From Chloroflexota bacterium (lineage in GTDB: Bacteria; Chloroflexota; Limnocylindria; Limnocylindrales; CSP1-4): a stretch of DNA of 5,251 nucleotides. The stretch's first letter is position 1; each line of letters begins with the position of its first letter. Below, one piece after another: positions 1-5,251 of the stretch. The notes beneath the pieces were generated by a model, which saw only the letters and a program-made list of their open reading frames with translations, was not told the DNA's origin and searched no databases. A program made the position numbers and the translations under genes. The stretch lies in assembly GCA_021802185.1 (NCBI GenBank), contig JAKAAV010000172.1, positions 434 through 5,684 of the forward strand, in the 5' to 3' direction.

Positions 1-168
1 AAGGCGACCGAGGTCAAGGCGATGATCGACTTCCTGTGGTGGGCGATCCATGACGGTCAGAACTACGCGGCGCAGGTGGACTACTCGGCGATGGCGCCCG
101 CGCTCGTGACGAAGGCCGAGGCCGCCCTCAAGAGCGTCACGGTCGGCGGGAAGCCCGTCCTCCCGTGA
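1..168 (+). CDS. pstS: PstS phosphate-binding protein, C-terminal end only
   Basis: This is the 3' end of a gene that begins before the window; 55 codons are visible, ending in TGA at 166-168. PstS is the extracytoplasmic substrate-binding protein of the high-affinity phosphate ABC transporter. The visible residues include FLWWAIHDGQNYA at about residues 11-23 of the fragment and end in GGKPVLP. That fits the usual PstS C-terminus, in which a 'FLxWAxxxGQxYA' helix is followed by a short strand near the end. The assignment also rests on position, since pstC follows directly and its GTG start overlaps this stop codon (GTGA, 165-168). The signal peptide and phosphate-binding residues are outside the window, so they cannot be checked. 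The fragment alone is short, and most of the confidence comes from the operon order. Confidence 0.9.
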   Translation, partial: KATEVKAMIDFLWWAIHDGQNYAAQVDYSAMAPALVTKAEAALKSVTVGGKPVLP

Positions 169-1136
169 CCGTCCAGGTCGGCGCCGTCCGGGCCGAGCTC
201 GGCCGGCGCCGCCCCCGCTTCGGCGAGCCCGTGTTCCGCGGGCTCGTCGCGCTTGCCTCCCTGACGGTCCTCGCGATCATCGCGGGCCTCATCATCGTCA
301 TCGCGAGCACGGCCTCCACGGGCATCGCGCACAACGGGCTCGGGTTCCTGTGGGGCACGACGTGGGATCCCGTCCGGAACGTCTTCGGGGCGCTGCCGTT
401 CATCTACGGCACGCTGCTCACCGCGGTCACGGCGCTGATCCTGGCGATGCTGATCGGGGTCGGCGTCGCGCTGTTCCTCGTCGAGCTGTCCCCGCGGTGG
501 CTCGCCGGGCCGCTCGGCTTCATGATCGAGATGCTCGCCGCGATCCCCAGCGTCGTGTACGGCCTCTGGGGCATCTTCGTGCTCGCGCCCTGGCTGCGCG
601 ACTACGTCGAGGTGCCGCTCCACTCGACGCTCGGCTGGCTTCCGTTCTTCAGCGGCTACCCGATCGGGATCGGCAACCTCGCCGCCGTCGTCGTGCTCAC
701 GATCATGGTGCTGCCGACCGTGGCGGCGGTCTCCCGAGACGTCATCTCGGCCGTGCCCGGCTCGCAGCGCGAAGCCGCGCTCGCGCTCGGCGCGACGCGC
801 TGGGAGACGATCCGCATGGGCGTGCTGCCGTACGCCCGCAGCGGGATCCTCGGCGCCGGCATCCTCGGGCTGGCACGGGGCGTCGGCGAGACGATGGCCG
901 TCACGATGGTGATCGGCAACTCGCCCACGATCTCGCTGTCGTTCCTGGCCCAGGGCTACACGATGGCGAGCGTCATCGCCAACGAGTTCACGGAGGCGAC
1001 GACGAACGTCTACCGGAGCTCGCTCATCGAGATCGGCCTGCTGCTGCTCATCGTCACGCTGATCGTCAACGCGGCCGCGCGCCTGCTCGTGTGGCGCGTG
1101 TCCTACACATCCACGTCCCGGAGCCTCGCGGCGTGA
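165..1136 (+). CDS. pstC: PstC, phosphate ABC transporter permease
   Basis: A 323-residue inner-membrane permease that pairs with PstA to form the phosphate channel. About six hydrophobic segments are visible, near residues 28-49, 80-106, 115-141, 170-190, 225-251 and 286-310. Family signatures include FGALPFIYGTLLTA (74-87), IEMLAAIPSVVYGLWG (121-136) and the cytoplasmic EAA loop EAALALGATRWETIRMG (203-219), which docks on the PstB ATPase. It is followed by ARGVGETMAVTMVIGN (237-252). Length is normal for PstC, which is usually a little over 300 residues. The GTG start at 165 overlaps the pstS stop and has no obvious Shine-Dalgarno sequence, so translation is probably coupled to pstS. A GTG at 231 is an alternative that would trim 22 residues ahead of the first membrane segment. 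The identity is secure; the exact start is less so. Confidence 0.96.
   Translation: MTVQVGAVRAELGRRRPRFGEPVFRGLVALASLTVLAIIAGLIIVIASTASTGIAHNGLGFLWGTTWDPVRNVFGALPFIYGTLLTAVTALILAMLIGVGVALFLVELSPRWLAGPLGFMIEMLAAIPSVVYGLWGIFVLAPWLRDYVEVPLHSTLGWLPFFSGYPIGIGNLAAVVVLTIMVLPTVAAVSRDVISAVPGSQREAALALGATRWETIRMGVLPYARSGILGAGILGLARGVGETMAVTMVIGNSPTISLSFLAQGYTMASVIANEFTEATTNVYRSSLIEIGLLLLIVTLIVNAAARLLVWRVSYTSTSRSLAA
1120..1123 (+). promoter_or_regulatory. Ribosome binding site fixing the pstA start
   Basis: GGAG inside the end of pstC, nine bases before the GTG at 1133. It supports the overlapping GTG rather than the in-frame ATG at 1193 as the pstA start; the ATG has no comparable motif upstream. Confidence 0.6.
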
Positions 1137-2029
1137 GCGGGGCTGCGACGACACCCGCCGGCCTCCGGCGCCTCTCCGTCCCCGGCCGGGACATGCGGCG
1201 CCGGCGCACGACGGACAGGATCATGCTCGCGCTGCTCGGGGCCGCGGCGGTCCTCGCGGCCGTGCCGCTCGTGCTCGTGCTGCTGTTCGTGCTGATCCAG
1301 GGATTGCCCGCGCTCAACGTCGCGCTGATCACGCAATCGCCCGTGCCGGCCGGCTCGCCCGGCGGCGGGGTGGCGCCGGCCGTCGTGGGCACGCTGCTGA
1401 TGGTCACCGTCGGCACCGTCATCGGCACGCCGATCGCCGTGCTCGCGGGCATCTACATCCGCGAGTACGCGGGCGGCCGAGGGGCGACGCTCATCCGGTT
1501 CCTCGTCGACGTGCTCGCCGGCGTGCCGACGATCGCGATCGGGCTGTTCGCCTACGGCCTCGTGGTCGTCCCGATGGGGTCGTTCAGCGGGCTCGCGGGC
1601 GGCATTGCGCTCGCGATGATCATCATCCCGATCGTCGCCCGGATCACCGATGAGATGCTCGGCCTGGTGCCGGGCTCGGTCCGCGAGGCCGCCTACGCGC
1701 TCGGGATCCCGCCGTGGAAGACCATCGTCAGGGTCGTGCTGCCAGCGGCCAGCACCGGGATCATCACCGGGATCCTGCTCGGCGTCGCGCGGATCGCGGG
1801 CGAGACGGCGCCGCTCATCTTCACGGCGCTCGGCAACGACCGCATCACGACGTCCCTCGGCGAGCCCATGGACGCGCTGCCGCTCAGGATCTGGGTCTAC
1901 GCGAGCGGACCGTACGACTCGTGGCATGCGCAGGCGTGGGCGGCGTCGCTCGTGCTCGTCTTCCTCGTGCTCGCGTTCGCGATCCTGACGCGCCTCGTGC
2001 TGCGCCGCCGGCTGGGCTCGCGCGGCTGA
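1133..2029 (+). CDS. pstA: PstA, phosphate ABC transporter permease
   Basis: A 298-residue membrane permease, the partner of PstC in the PstSCAB transporter. Hydrophobic segments lie near residues 31-57, 84-108, 121-146, 153-171, 204-222 and 269-291. Recognisable PstA features are [17 protein letters not shown] (126-142), the EAA loop [15 protein letters not shown] (184-198) that contacts PstB, and [17 protein letters not shown] (219-235), which is highly characteristic of PstA. The chosen start is the GTG at 1133. It overlaps the pstC stop as GTGA and has a GGAG nine bases upstream, so translation is likely coupled to pstC. This gives a 20-residue hydrophilic leader. Starting at ATG 1193 would remove that leader without touching any membrane segment. 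The open frame extends much further upstream inside pstC, but that part is only a shadow of pstC. Confidence 0.96.
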   Translation: MSGAATTPAGLRRLSVPGRDMRRRRTTDRIMLALLGAAAVLAAVPLVLVLLFVLIQGLPALNVALITQSPVPAGSPGGGVAPAVVGTLLMVTVGTVIGTPIAVLAGIYIREYAGGRGATLIRFLVDVLAGVPTIAIGLFAYGLVVVPMGSFSGLAGGIALAMIIIPIVARITDEMLGLVPGSVREAAYALGIPPWKTIVRVVLPAASTGIITGILLGVARIAGETAPLIFTALGNDRITTSLGEPMDALPLRIWVYASGPYDSWHAQAWAASLVLVFLVLAFAILTRLVLRRRLGSRG

Positions 2030-2040
2030 CGGACGCGCCG

Positions 2041-3270
2041 ATGACGGACGAACCTGCCGACCTTGCACGGGTGGAACGTAGACTGATGCCTCTGATGACC
2101 GAACCGAACGTCAACCGACTGGGGATCTCCGATGGCGCCACGGCCAGGGATCCCGGGCCCGCGCTCGCTCCGCACCCGCGCAGCGATGCGCACCTGCCCG
2201 ACGCGGCCGACGCCGGGATGGGTGTTGCCGCGTCCACGGGCGGTCCCGATGGATCGGACGGCGCGCTTGCATCCGCGAGGACGGGGCCTTCGTCGCCGTC
2301 GCGCTCGTCGGCGCCGTCCTCGTCGGCGCCGACCACGTCGGCAACCGCACCCCCGTCCCAGCCAGCGGTGCCGTCGTCCCCGCCGACGGCACCCCCGTCG
2401 TCGACGCCGGCTCCGACGCGACACGACTCTCCGGCGGCTGTCCCGAACGCGCGAGCCGTCGAGGTGGCCGACCGTCCGGGCGTTGCCGTCGAGAACCGCG
2501 GCGTCGGCGTCCAGATCGAGCATCTCGACGCGTATTACGGGAACCGCAGGGTCCTCCACGACATCACGCTGAACGTCGCGCCGAATACCGTGACGGCGAT
2601 CATCGGGCCGTCCGGATGCGGCAAGTCGACCCTGATCCGATGTCTGAACCGCATGCACGAGGTGACACCGGGGGCACGCTCGACCGGCAAGGTCATGCTC
2701 GACGGCGATGACATCTACGCCGCGGGCGTGGATCCCGTGGTGATCCGGCAGCGCATCGGCATGGTGTTCCAGCGCCCGAACCCGTTCCCGACCATGTCGA
2801 TCTACGACAACGTCGTCGCCGGGCTCAAGCTCGCCGGCATCCGCGACCGCAGCCTGCTCGACGAGGTCGCCGAGCGGAGTCTCCGTCGCGCCGCGCTGTG
2901 GGACGAGGTCCGCGACAAGCTCGGGGCGCCGGGAGGTGCGCTGTCCGGCGGACAACAGCAGCGGCTGTGCATCGCGCGGGCGATCGCGGTCGAGCCGGAG
3001 GTCGTCCTCATGGACGAGCCGGCCTCGGCGCTCGATCCCATGTCGACGCTCAAGATCGAGGAGCTCATCGACGCGCTGCGGACCAGCTACACGATCGTGA
3101 TCGTGACCCACAACATGCAGCAGGCGGCGCGCGTGAGCGACCAGACGGCGTTTCTGACCGTGGGCGAGGAGGGCTCGGGTTTCCTCGTGGAAGAAGGACC
3201 GACGCCGCTGATCTTCACGAACCCACGACGCCAGTTGACCGAGGTTGACATCTCGGGCCGGTTCGGTTGA
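2041..3270 (+). CDS. pstB: PstB, phosphate ABC transporter ATPase with long disordered N-terminal extension
   Basis: Read from ATG 2041 this is 409 residues: a normal PstB ATPase (about 159-409) preceded by roughly 150 extra residues. ATPase motifs are intact: Walker [10 protein letters not shown] (189-197), Q-loop [10 protein letters not shown] (Q244), signature LSGGQQQRL (301-309), Walker B VVLMDEP (321-327) and H-loop VTHNMQQ (H357). The end ISGRFG matches the family's usual C-terminus. It hydrolyses ATP on the cytoplasmic face to drive phosphate import through PstC/PstA. PstB is usually about 250-270 residues. Here residues 81-130 are extremely rich in Pro, Ser, Thr and Ala (43 of 50 by my count), which suggests a disordered linker. 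In-frame starts are ATG 2041, 2086, 2095 and 2218, and GTG 2464. None has a strong Shine-Dalgarno; GGA at 2073-2075 could serve ATG 2086. GTG 2464 would give a standard 268-residue PstB. The ATPase identity is certain; the true N-terminus is not. Confidence 0.95.
   Translation: MTDEPADLARVERRLMPLMTEPNVNRLGISDGATARDPGPALAPHPRSDAHLPDAADAGMGVAASTGGPDGSDGALASARTGPSSPSRSSAPSSSAPTTSATAPPSQPAVPSSPPTAPPSSTPAPTRHDSPAAVPNARAVEVADRPGVAVENRGVGVQIEHLDAYYGNRRVLHDITLNVAPNTVTAIIGPSGCGKSTLIRCLNRMHEVTPGARSTGKVMLDGDDIYAAGVDPVVIRQRIGMVFQRPNPFPTMSIYDNVVAGLKLAGIRDRSLLDEVAERSLRRAALWDEVRDKLGAPGGALSGGQQQRLCIARAIAVEPEVVLMDEPASALDPMSTLKIEELIDALRTSYTIVIVTHNMQQAARVSDQTAFLTVGEEGSGFLVEEGPTPLIFTNPRRQLTEVDISGRFG
2304..2333 (+). 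repeat. Two tandem 15-base units inside the pstB extension
   Basis: Two adjacent copies of CTCGTCGGCGCCGTC, at 2304-2318 and 2319-2333, differ at one base (GTC versus GAC at the end). In the pstB frame they encode SSAPS then SSAPT. A second short repeat, GCACCCCCGTC, occurs at 2347-2357 and 2389-2399 and encodes most of APPS each time. Lengths that are multiples of three fit expansion of a low-complexity protein linker by slippage. Confidence 0.7.
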
Positions 3271-3274
3271 GCGG

Positions 3275-3279
3275 GGAGG
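3275..3279 (+). promoter_or_regulatory. Strong ribosome binding site of phoU
   Basis: GGAGG, within a longer GGGGAGGGA, lies seven bases before the GTG at 3287. It decides the phoU start against the in-frame TTG at 3245, which lies inside pstB and has no such motif. Confidence 0.85.
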
Positions 3280-3286
3280 GACGAGC

Positions 3287-3979
3287 GTGACCGAGCAGAT
3301 TCACACGCAGCCCGTCCTGCACGGGCATCGCGAGGCATACGACCGCGCGCTTCGCGAGATCCAGGCCGAGATCGTCCAGATGGGGGACCTCGTCGAGGAG
3401 GCCGTCCGGCGGGCGACGGAGGCCATGCACGCGCACGACCCCGCGCTCGCGGAGCAGGTCATCCACGACGACCGCGGCATCAACGAGATCCAGGCAAGGA
3501 CGTCGGAGCTCATCACGACCGTGATCGCGACACAGCAGCCCGTCGCGCGCGATCTCCGCTACCTGCTCGCGCTCGACCGCGTGGCCCACGAGCTCGAGCG
3601 GATGGGCGACCACGCGGCGAGCGTCGCGAAACAGGTCCGGAAGCTGGCCCAGCAGGCGCCGCTCCGGCGGTACGTGTTCCTGCCGCGGATGGGCGAGCTG
3701 GTCGCCGGGATGGTGCACGACGTGATCTCGGCGCTCGTCGAGGTCGACGAGGCGCGGGCGCGCGGCGTGGCGAGCCGCGACGACGAGGTCGACCGGCTGT
3801 ACCACGCGAGCTTCGACGTGGTGCTCGACCTGATGCGCGCCGATCCGGAGAACGTGGACCGCGGCACGCGGATCCTGTTCGCCGCGCACTACCTGGAGCG
3901 GATCGGGGATCGCGTGACGAACATCGCCGAGGACGTCCTGTTCCTGGCCGGCGGCGTCGTCGAGGACCTCAACGATTAG
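3287..3979 (+). CDS. phoU: PhoU, phosphate transport and signalling regulator
   Basis: A 230-residue cytoplasmic all-helical protein with the two tandem three-helix PhoU repeats expected for the family. In well-studied bacteria PhoU links the PstSCAB transporter to the phosphate-sensing histidine kinase and limits phosphate uptake. The third helix of each repeat carries the conserved acidic, metal-binding type motif: HELERMGDHAASVA (101-114, with E104 and D108) and HYLERIGDRVTNIAED (201-216, with E204 and D208). The GTG start at 3287 follows a strong GGAGG by seven bases and gives MTEQIHTQPV, with the first PhoU helix beginning near residue 14. Length is typical. The gene sits 16 bases after pstB, so it is probably cotranscribed with the transporter, the classical pst arrangement. 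Nothing looks damaged or unusual. Confidence 0.96.
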   Translation: MTEQIHTQPVLHGHREAYDRALREIQAEIVQMGDLVEEAVRRATEAMHAHDPALAEQVIHDDRGINEIQARTSELITTVIATQQPVARDLRYLLALDRVAHELERMGDHAASVAKQVRKLAQQAPLRRYVFLPRMGELVAGMVHDVISALVEVDEARARGVASRDDEVDRLYHASFDVVLDLMRADPENVDRGTRILFAAHYLERIGDRVTNIAEDVLFLAGGVVEDLND

Positions 3980-3996
3980 GCGGTTGCGGCCGCGCC

Positions 3997-4001
3997 GGGA
4001 G
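3997..4001 (+). promoter_or_regulatory. Ribosome binding site of the yjbQ-like gene
   Basis: GGGAG in the 30-base gap after phoU, eight bases before the GTG at 4010. It supports that start. Confidence 0.75.
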
Positions 4002-4009
4002 ACTCGCGC

Positions 4010-4414
4010 GTGAAGACGGCGGAGGTCACCGTACGGACCGGATCGCAGCGCGGGCTGTTCGACCTGACCGGCGAATGCGAGCGGTTCGTGCATGGGGCGG
4101 GCGACGGACTCCTGCACGTGTTCGTTCCGCACGCCACGGCCGGACTCGTGATCATGGAGCTCGGGGCGGGCTCCGAGCAGGATCTCCTCGACACGGTCGA
4201 CCGCCTGCTGCCTCGCGACGACCGCTGGCTCCACCGGCACGGCTCGCGCGGACACGGCGCCGACCACGTGGTGCCGCTGCTCGCGCCTCCCTGGGCGATG
4301 GTGCCGGTCGTCGGCGGGCGCCTGGCGCTCGGGACGTGGCAGTCGATCGCGCTGCTCGACACGAACGTCGATAACGCGACGAGGACGGTCCGGCTGACGT
4401 TCCTCGAGGGCTGA
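4010..4414 (+). CDS. yjbQ: YjbQ/UPF0047-family protein
   Basis: A 134-residue single-domain protein of the widespread YjbQ (UPF0047) family, which is about 130-140 residues long. Family landmarks visible are FVPHATAGLVIME (38-50, the 'HTTAxLxIxE'-like strand with H41 and E50), GHGADHV (81-87, with H82 and H86), and the hallmark GRLALGTWQSIAL (103-115), followed by NVDNATRTVRLTF (119-131) at the end. Some annotation pipelines call such proteins 'secondary thiamine-phosphate synthase', because homologues show weak activity of that kind; the physiological role is unsettled, so no reaction is asserted here. Compared with the E. coli-type sequence, the usual Asn-Glu after the TTA strand is Met-Glu, and the residues before the final strands read APPWAMVPV. 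The start is GTG with GGGAG eight bases upstream. It follows phoU by 30 bases on the same strand, so cotranscription with the pst operon is plausible. Confidence 0.88.
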   Translation: MKTAEVTVRTGSQRGLFDLTGECERFVHGAGDGLLHVFVPHATAGLVIMELGAGSEQDLLDTVDRLLPRDDRWLHRHGSRGHGADHVVPLLAPPWAMVPVVGGRLALGTWQSIALLDTNVDNATRTVRLTFLEG

Positions 4415-4431
4415 CGGCGCGCCCGGGTCAC

Positions 4432-4523
4432 GGCGGCTGGCGTGCGCGGCCGCGTTCGCGCTGGAGCGCGTCCTGCCTCGATCGGCCCACGGGGCCTCGG
4501 TGCCCGTCGGCGCCAGAGCCGCC
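4432..4523. terminator. Possible structured terminator between convergent genes
   Basis: The 125-base gap 4415-4539 separates the end of the + strand operon from the end of the minus-strand gene. GGCGGCTGGCG (4432-4442) can pair with CGCCAG..CCGCC (4511-4523), leaving a two-base bulge. Inside it are two small hairpins: CGCGC-TGGA-GCGCG (4457-4470) and GGCCC-ACG-GGGCC (4484-4496). No T-run follows on either strand, so this is not a standard intrinsic terminator. In DNA this GC-rich, short inverted repeats also arise by chance. Confidence 0.25.
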
Positions 4524-4539
4524 TGTGGCCGGCCGCCGA

Positions 4540-4830
4540 TCAGTCCTGGCCGGAGGCGGCGGGTTCGTCGGCGACGGAGGCCGCTCCGTCGTTCGGAGCC
4601 GAAGGAACCGCCGGCCCCTGTGCGCCCACGGTCTCGGGCGGGGGTGACGGGCGCAGCGCCGCGAGACGCTGTTCCAGGAGGGTCCGACGCTCACGTGCCT
4701 GCTCGAGGCGCTTCACCCGGCGTTCCTCGTCCCGGCGCGCTGCGCGCACGCGGCGCTCGAGCCTCGCGATCCGACGCCGCATCCTCTTGGCGACGCGTAC
4801 CTTCGGTTCGGGCGCGCTCTCGTGTGCCAT
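4540..4830 (-). CDS. Small basic coiled-coil protein, function unknown
   Basis: A 96-residue protein I do not recognise. Residues 10-60 form one long predicted helix with 22 Lys/Arg. Hydrophobic residues recur at I21, L24, V28, V39, L42, L52, L56 and L59, in roughly coiled-coil spacing. Residues 61-96 contain no Lys or Arg, are rich in Pro, Ala, Ser, Glu and Asp, and look disordered. There is no signal peptide or membrane segment. The start is ATG 4828-4830, supported by GGAGGA ten bases upstream and by a promoter at 4893-4920. The same frame stays open further upstream, but that stretch is Arg/Gly-rich, runs through the promoter and is not believable protein. Its highly basic helix could bind nucleic acid or be a scaffold; both are guesses. 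It lies convergent to the pst operon and downstream of the PadR gene on the same strand. Confidence 0.72.
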   Translation of the reverse strand: MAHESAPEPKVRVAKRMRRRIARLERRVRAARRDEERRVKRLEQARERRTLLEQRLAALRPSPPPETVGAQGPAVPSAPNDGAASVADEPAASGQD

Positions 4831-4840
4831 CTCGTCTCGC

Positions 4841-4846
4841 TCCTCC
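4841..4846 (-). promoter_or_regulatory. Ribosome binding site of the small basic protein gene
   Basis: On the minus strand this reads GGAGGA, within GGGAGGAG, ten bases before the ATG that begins at 4830. It singles out that ATG from the longer open frame. Confidence 0.75.
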
Positions 4847-4892
4847 CTGCCGACACTGCTCCGCCCTTCGGCACGCCGGTCGGCGCCGGGCG

Positions 4893-4920
4893 ATTCTACG
4901 TGCCTCCGCATTGCAGTCAC
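4893..4920 (-). promoter_or_regulatory. Sigma-70-like promoter for the small basic protein gene
   Basis: On the minus strand, GTGACT (4915-4920) serves as the -35 element and TAGAAT (4893-4898) as the -10, with a 16-base spacer. They match TTGACA at four of six and TATAAT at five of six positions. Transcription would begin near 4886, giving a leader of about 55 bases before the ATG at 4830. An A/T-rich hexamer stands out in such GC-rich DNA. The start site is predicted, not shown. Confidence 0.55.
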
Positions 4921-4965
4921 GAGAGGGCGGATCACGAGGATGGCACGAGACGGATGTCGCACGAG
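4918..4965. repeat. Cluster of four CACGAG direct repeats, possible operator
   Basis: CACGAG (CTCGTG on the minus strand) occurs at 4918-4923, 4933-4938, 4944-4949 and 4960-4965. The last three are each preceded by GGAT, at 4929-4932, 4938-4941 and 4952-4955, with 0, 2 and 4 bases between. The first copy overlaps the -35 element of the minus-strand promoter and the rest lie just upstream of it. This position suits an activator or repressor site, but no binding protein can be named from the sequence. Confidence 0.4.
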
Positions 4966-4966
4966 C

Positions 4967-4980
4967 GGGCTGGTCAGCCC
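4967..4980. other. Short perfect palindrome spanning the PadR stop codon
   Basis: GGGCTG-GT-CAGCCC is a six-base perfect inverted repeat around a two-base centre; as RNA it would form a five-pair stem with a four-base loop. It includes the minus-strand TGA at 4974-4976. There is no T-run after it, so a terminator role for the PadR gene is only possible. Confidence 0.3.
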
Positions 4981-5251
4981 TCGGATCCGGATCCCGGCTC
5001 GCCCGACCCGGCCACCTGCGTGTCGTCCTCGGCAAGCAGCCGGTACAGGCGCCGCCGCGCATCCACGAGGATCTCGCGCGCCTGGGACACCGCAGCCTGA
5101 CCTCCGACCCGCCCGACCTGCATCGCCGCGGCAACGACCTCGAAGCTCAGGTCGCGCAGCTCGAACGCCTCGTCCTCGCCGGCCTCGGCCTCCCATGGCC
5201 GGGTCGCGGGCCCGCGCCGATCCAGCTCCGCGCGCCCGGCGTCGGTCAGCG
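4974..5251 (-). CDS. PadR-family transcriptional regulator, C-terminal part
   Basis: The last 91 residues of a gene whose start lies beyond the window edge. The visible part opens with LTDAGRAELDRR, the end of the winged-helix wing in PadR and related regulators ('YxLTdaGraeL'). An acidic linker follows, then two helices: DEAFELRDLSFEVVAAAMQV (residues 26-45 of the fragment) and AREILVDARRRLYRLLAED (57-75). This C-terminal helical pattern, ending in 'RRxLYxxLAED', is one I know from PadR-family proteins of actinobacteria and their relatives, where it mediates dimer formation. PadR proteins usually repress nearby genes and respond to small molecules. The tail (76-91) is Gly/Ser-rich, encoded partly by a doubled GGATCC. 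The DNA-binding helix is not visible. The gene could act on the downstream small gene, but no evidence shows this. Confidence 0.72.
   Translation of the reverse strand, partial: LTDAGRAELDRRGPATRPWEAEAGEDEAFELRDLSFEVVAAAMQVGRVGGQAAVSQAREILVDARRRLYRLLAEDDTQVAGSGEPGSGSEG

Noticed and set aside
2063..2084. TTGCAC (2063-2068) and TAGACT (2079-2084) as a promoter pair.
   Set aside because: Only ten bases separate them, too few for a sigma-70 promoter.
2277..2447. A second reading frame over the pstB extension that looks protein-like ([18 protein letters not shown], then a polar stretch), with almost every codon ending in C.
   Set aside because: Pro, Ser, Thr and Ala codons all have C in the middle, so the shifted frame is forced to end its codons in C and begin many with G, giving Val, Ala and Gly. 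The frame has no usable start codon and becomes Arg-rich before and after. A frameshift is possible but not needed, because the pstB frame is open throughout.
2132..2572. An Arg/Pro-rich open frame of 146 codons overlapping the start of pstB.
   Set aside because: Its long runs of Arg are the typical by-product of reading TCG/CCG/GCG codons out of frame; no motif or ribosome binding site supports it.
81..4267. Several long minus-strand open frames opposite pstC, pstA, pstB and phoU, some over 300 codons.
   Set aside because: They are rich in Arg, Asp, His and Glu, as antisense frames in high-GC genes usually are. They match no family and lie opposite secure genes.
4983..4994. Doubled GGATCC, possibly a cloning scar or a binding site.
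   Set aside because: It is in frame in the PadR tail and simply encodes Gly-Ser repeats; nothing else nearby suggests an artificial origin.
4822..5100. A 92-codon plus-strand open frame at the right end.
   Set aside because: It runs opposite the PadR gene and the promoter region, has no ribosome binding site, and its composition resembles no protein family.
1..5251. Signs of a new defence, mobile or CRISPR-type system.
   Set aside because: No integrase, transposase, nuclease, regularly spaced repeats or shift in base composition is visible; most of the window is a standard phosphate operon.

Overview
The window is a high-GC bacterial segment. G or C fills most third codon positions, and GTG starts are common. 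Codon style and protein sequences suggest an actinobacterium or a high-GC Chloroflexota-like lineage. There is no rRNA or other phylogenetic marker, so this is inference only.

Positions 1-4414 (+ strand) hold most of a phosphate-specific transport (pst) operon. It runs: the last 55 codons of pstS, then complete pstC, pstA, pstB and phoU, then a YjbQ/UPF0047-family gene. Spacing is tight throughout. pstS/pstC and pstC/pstA each overlap through GTGA, 11 bases separate pstA from pstB (upstream start), 16 separate pstB from phoU, and 30 separate phoU from the yjbQ-like gene. PstS binds phosphate outside the membrane, PstC and PstA form the channel, PstB supplies ATP hydrolysis, and PhoU restrains the transporter and reports phosphate status to the Pho two-component system. 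The operon promoter and any Pho box lie upstream of the window.

Positions 4415-4539 are a short gap between convergent genes with GC-rich inverted repeats. Positions 4540-5251 are read from the minus strand. They hold a 96-residue, very basic coiled-coil protein of unknown function with its own recognisable promoter and ribosome binding site, and the C-terminal 91 residues of a PadR-type transcriptional regulator whose start is outside the window. The 143 bases between these two genes carry a cluster of CACGAG direct repeats next to the promoter.

Most of the window is ordinary. The two points that deserve a second look are an unusual Pro/Ser/Thr/Ala-rich N-terminal extension of about 150 residues on PstB, and the repeat cluster upstream of the small basic protein gene. 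I see no mobile element, CRISPR array, RNA gene or defence-like system.
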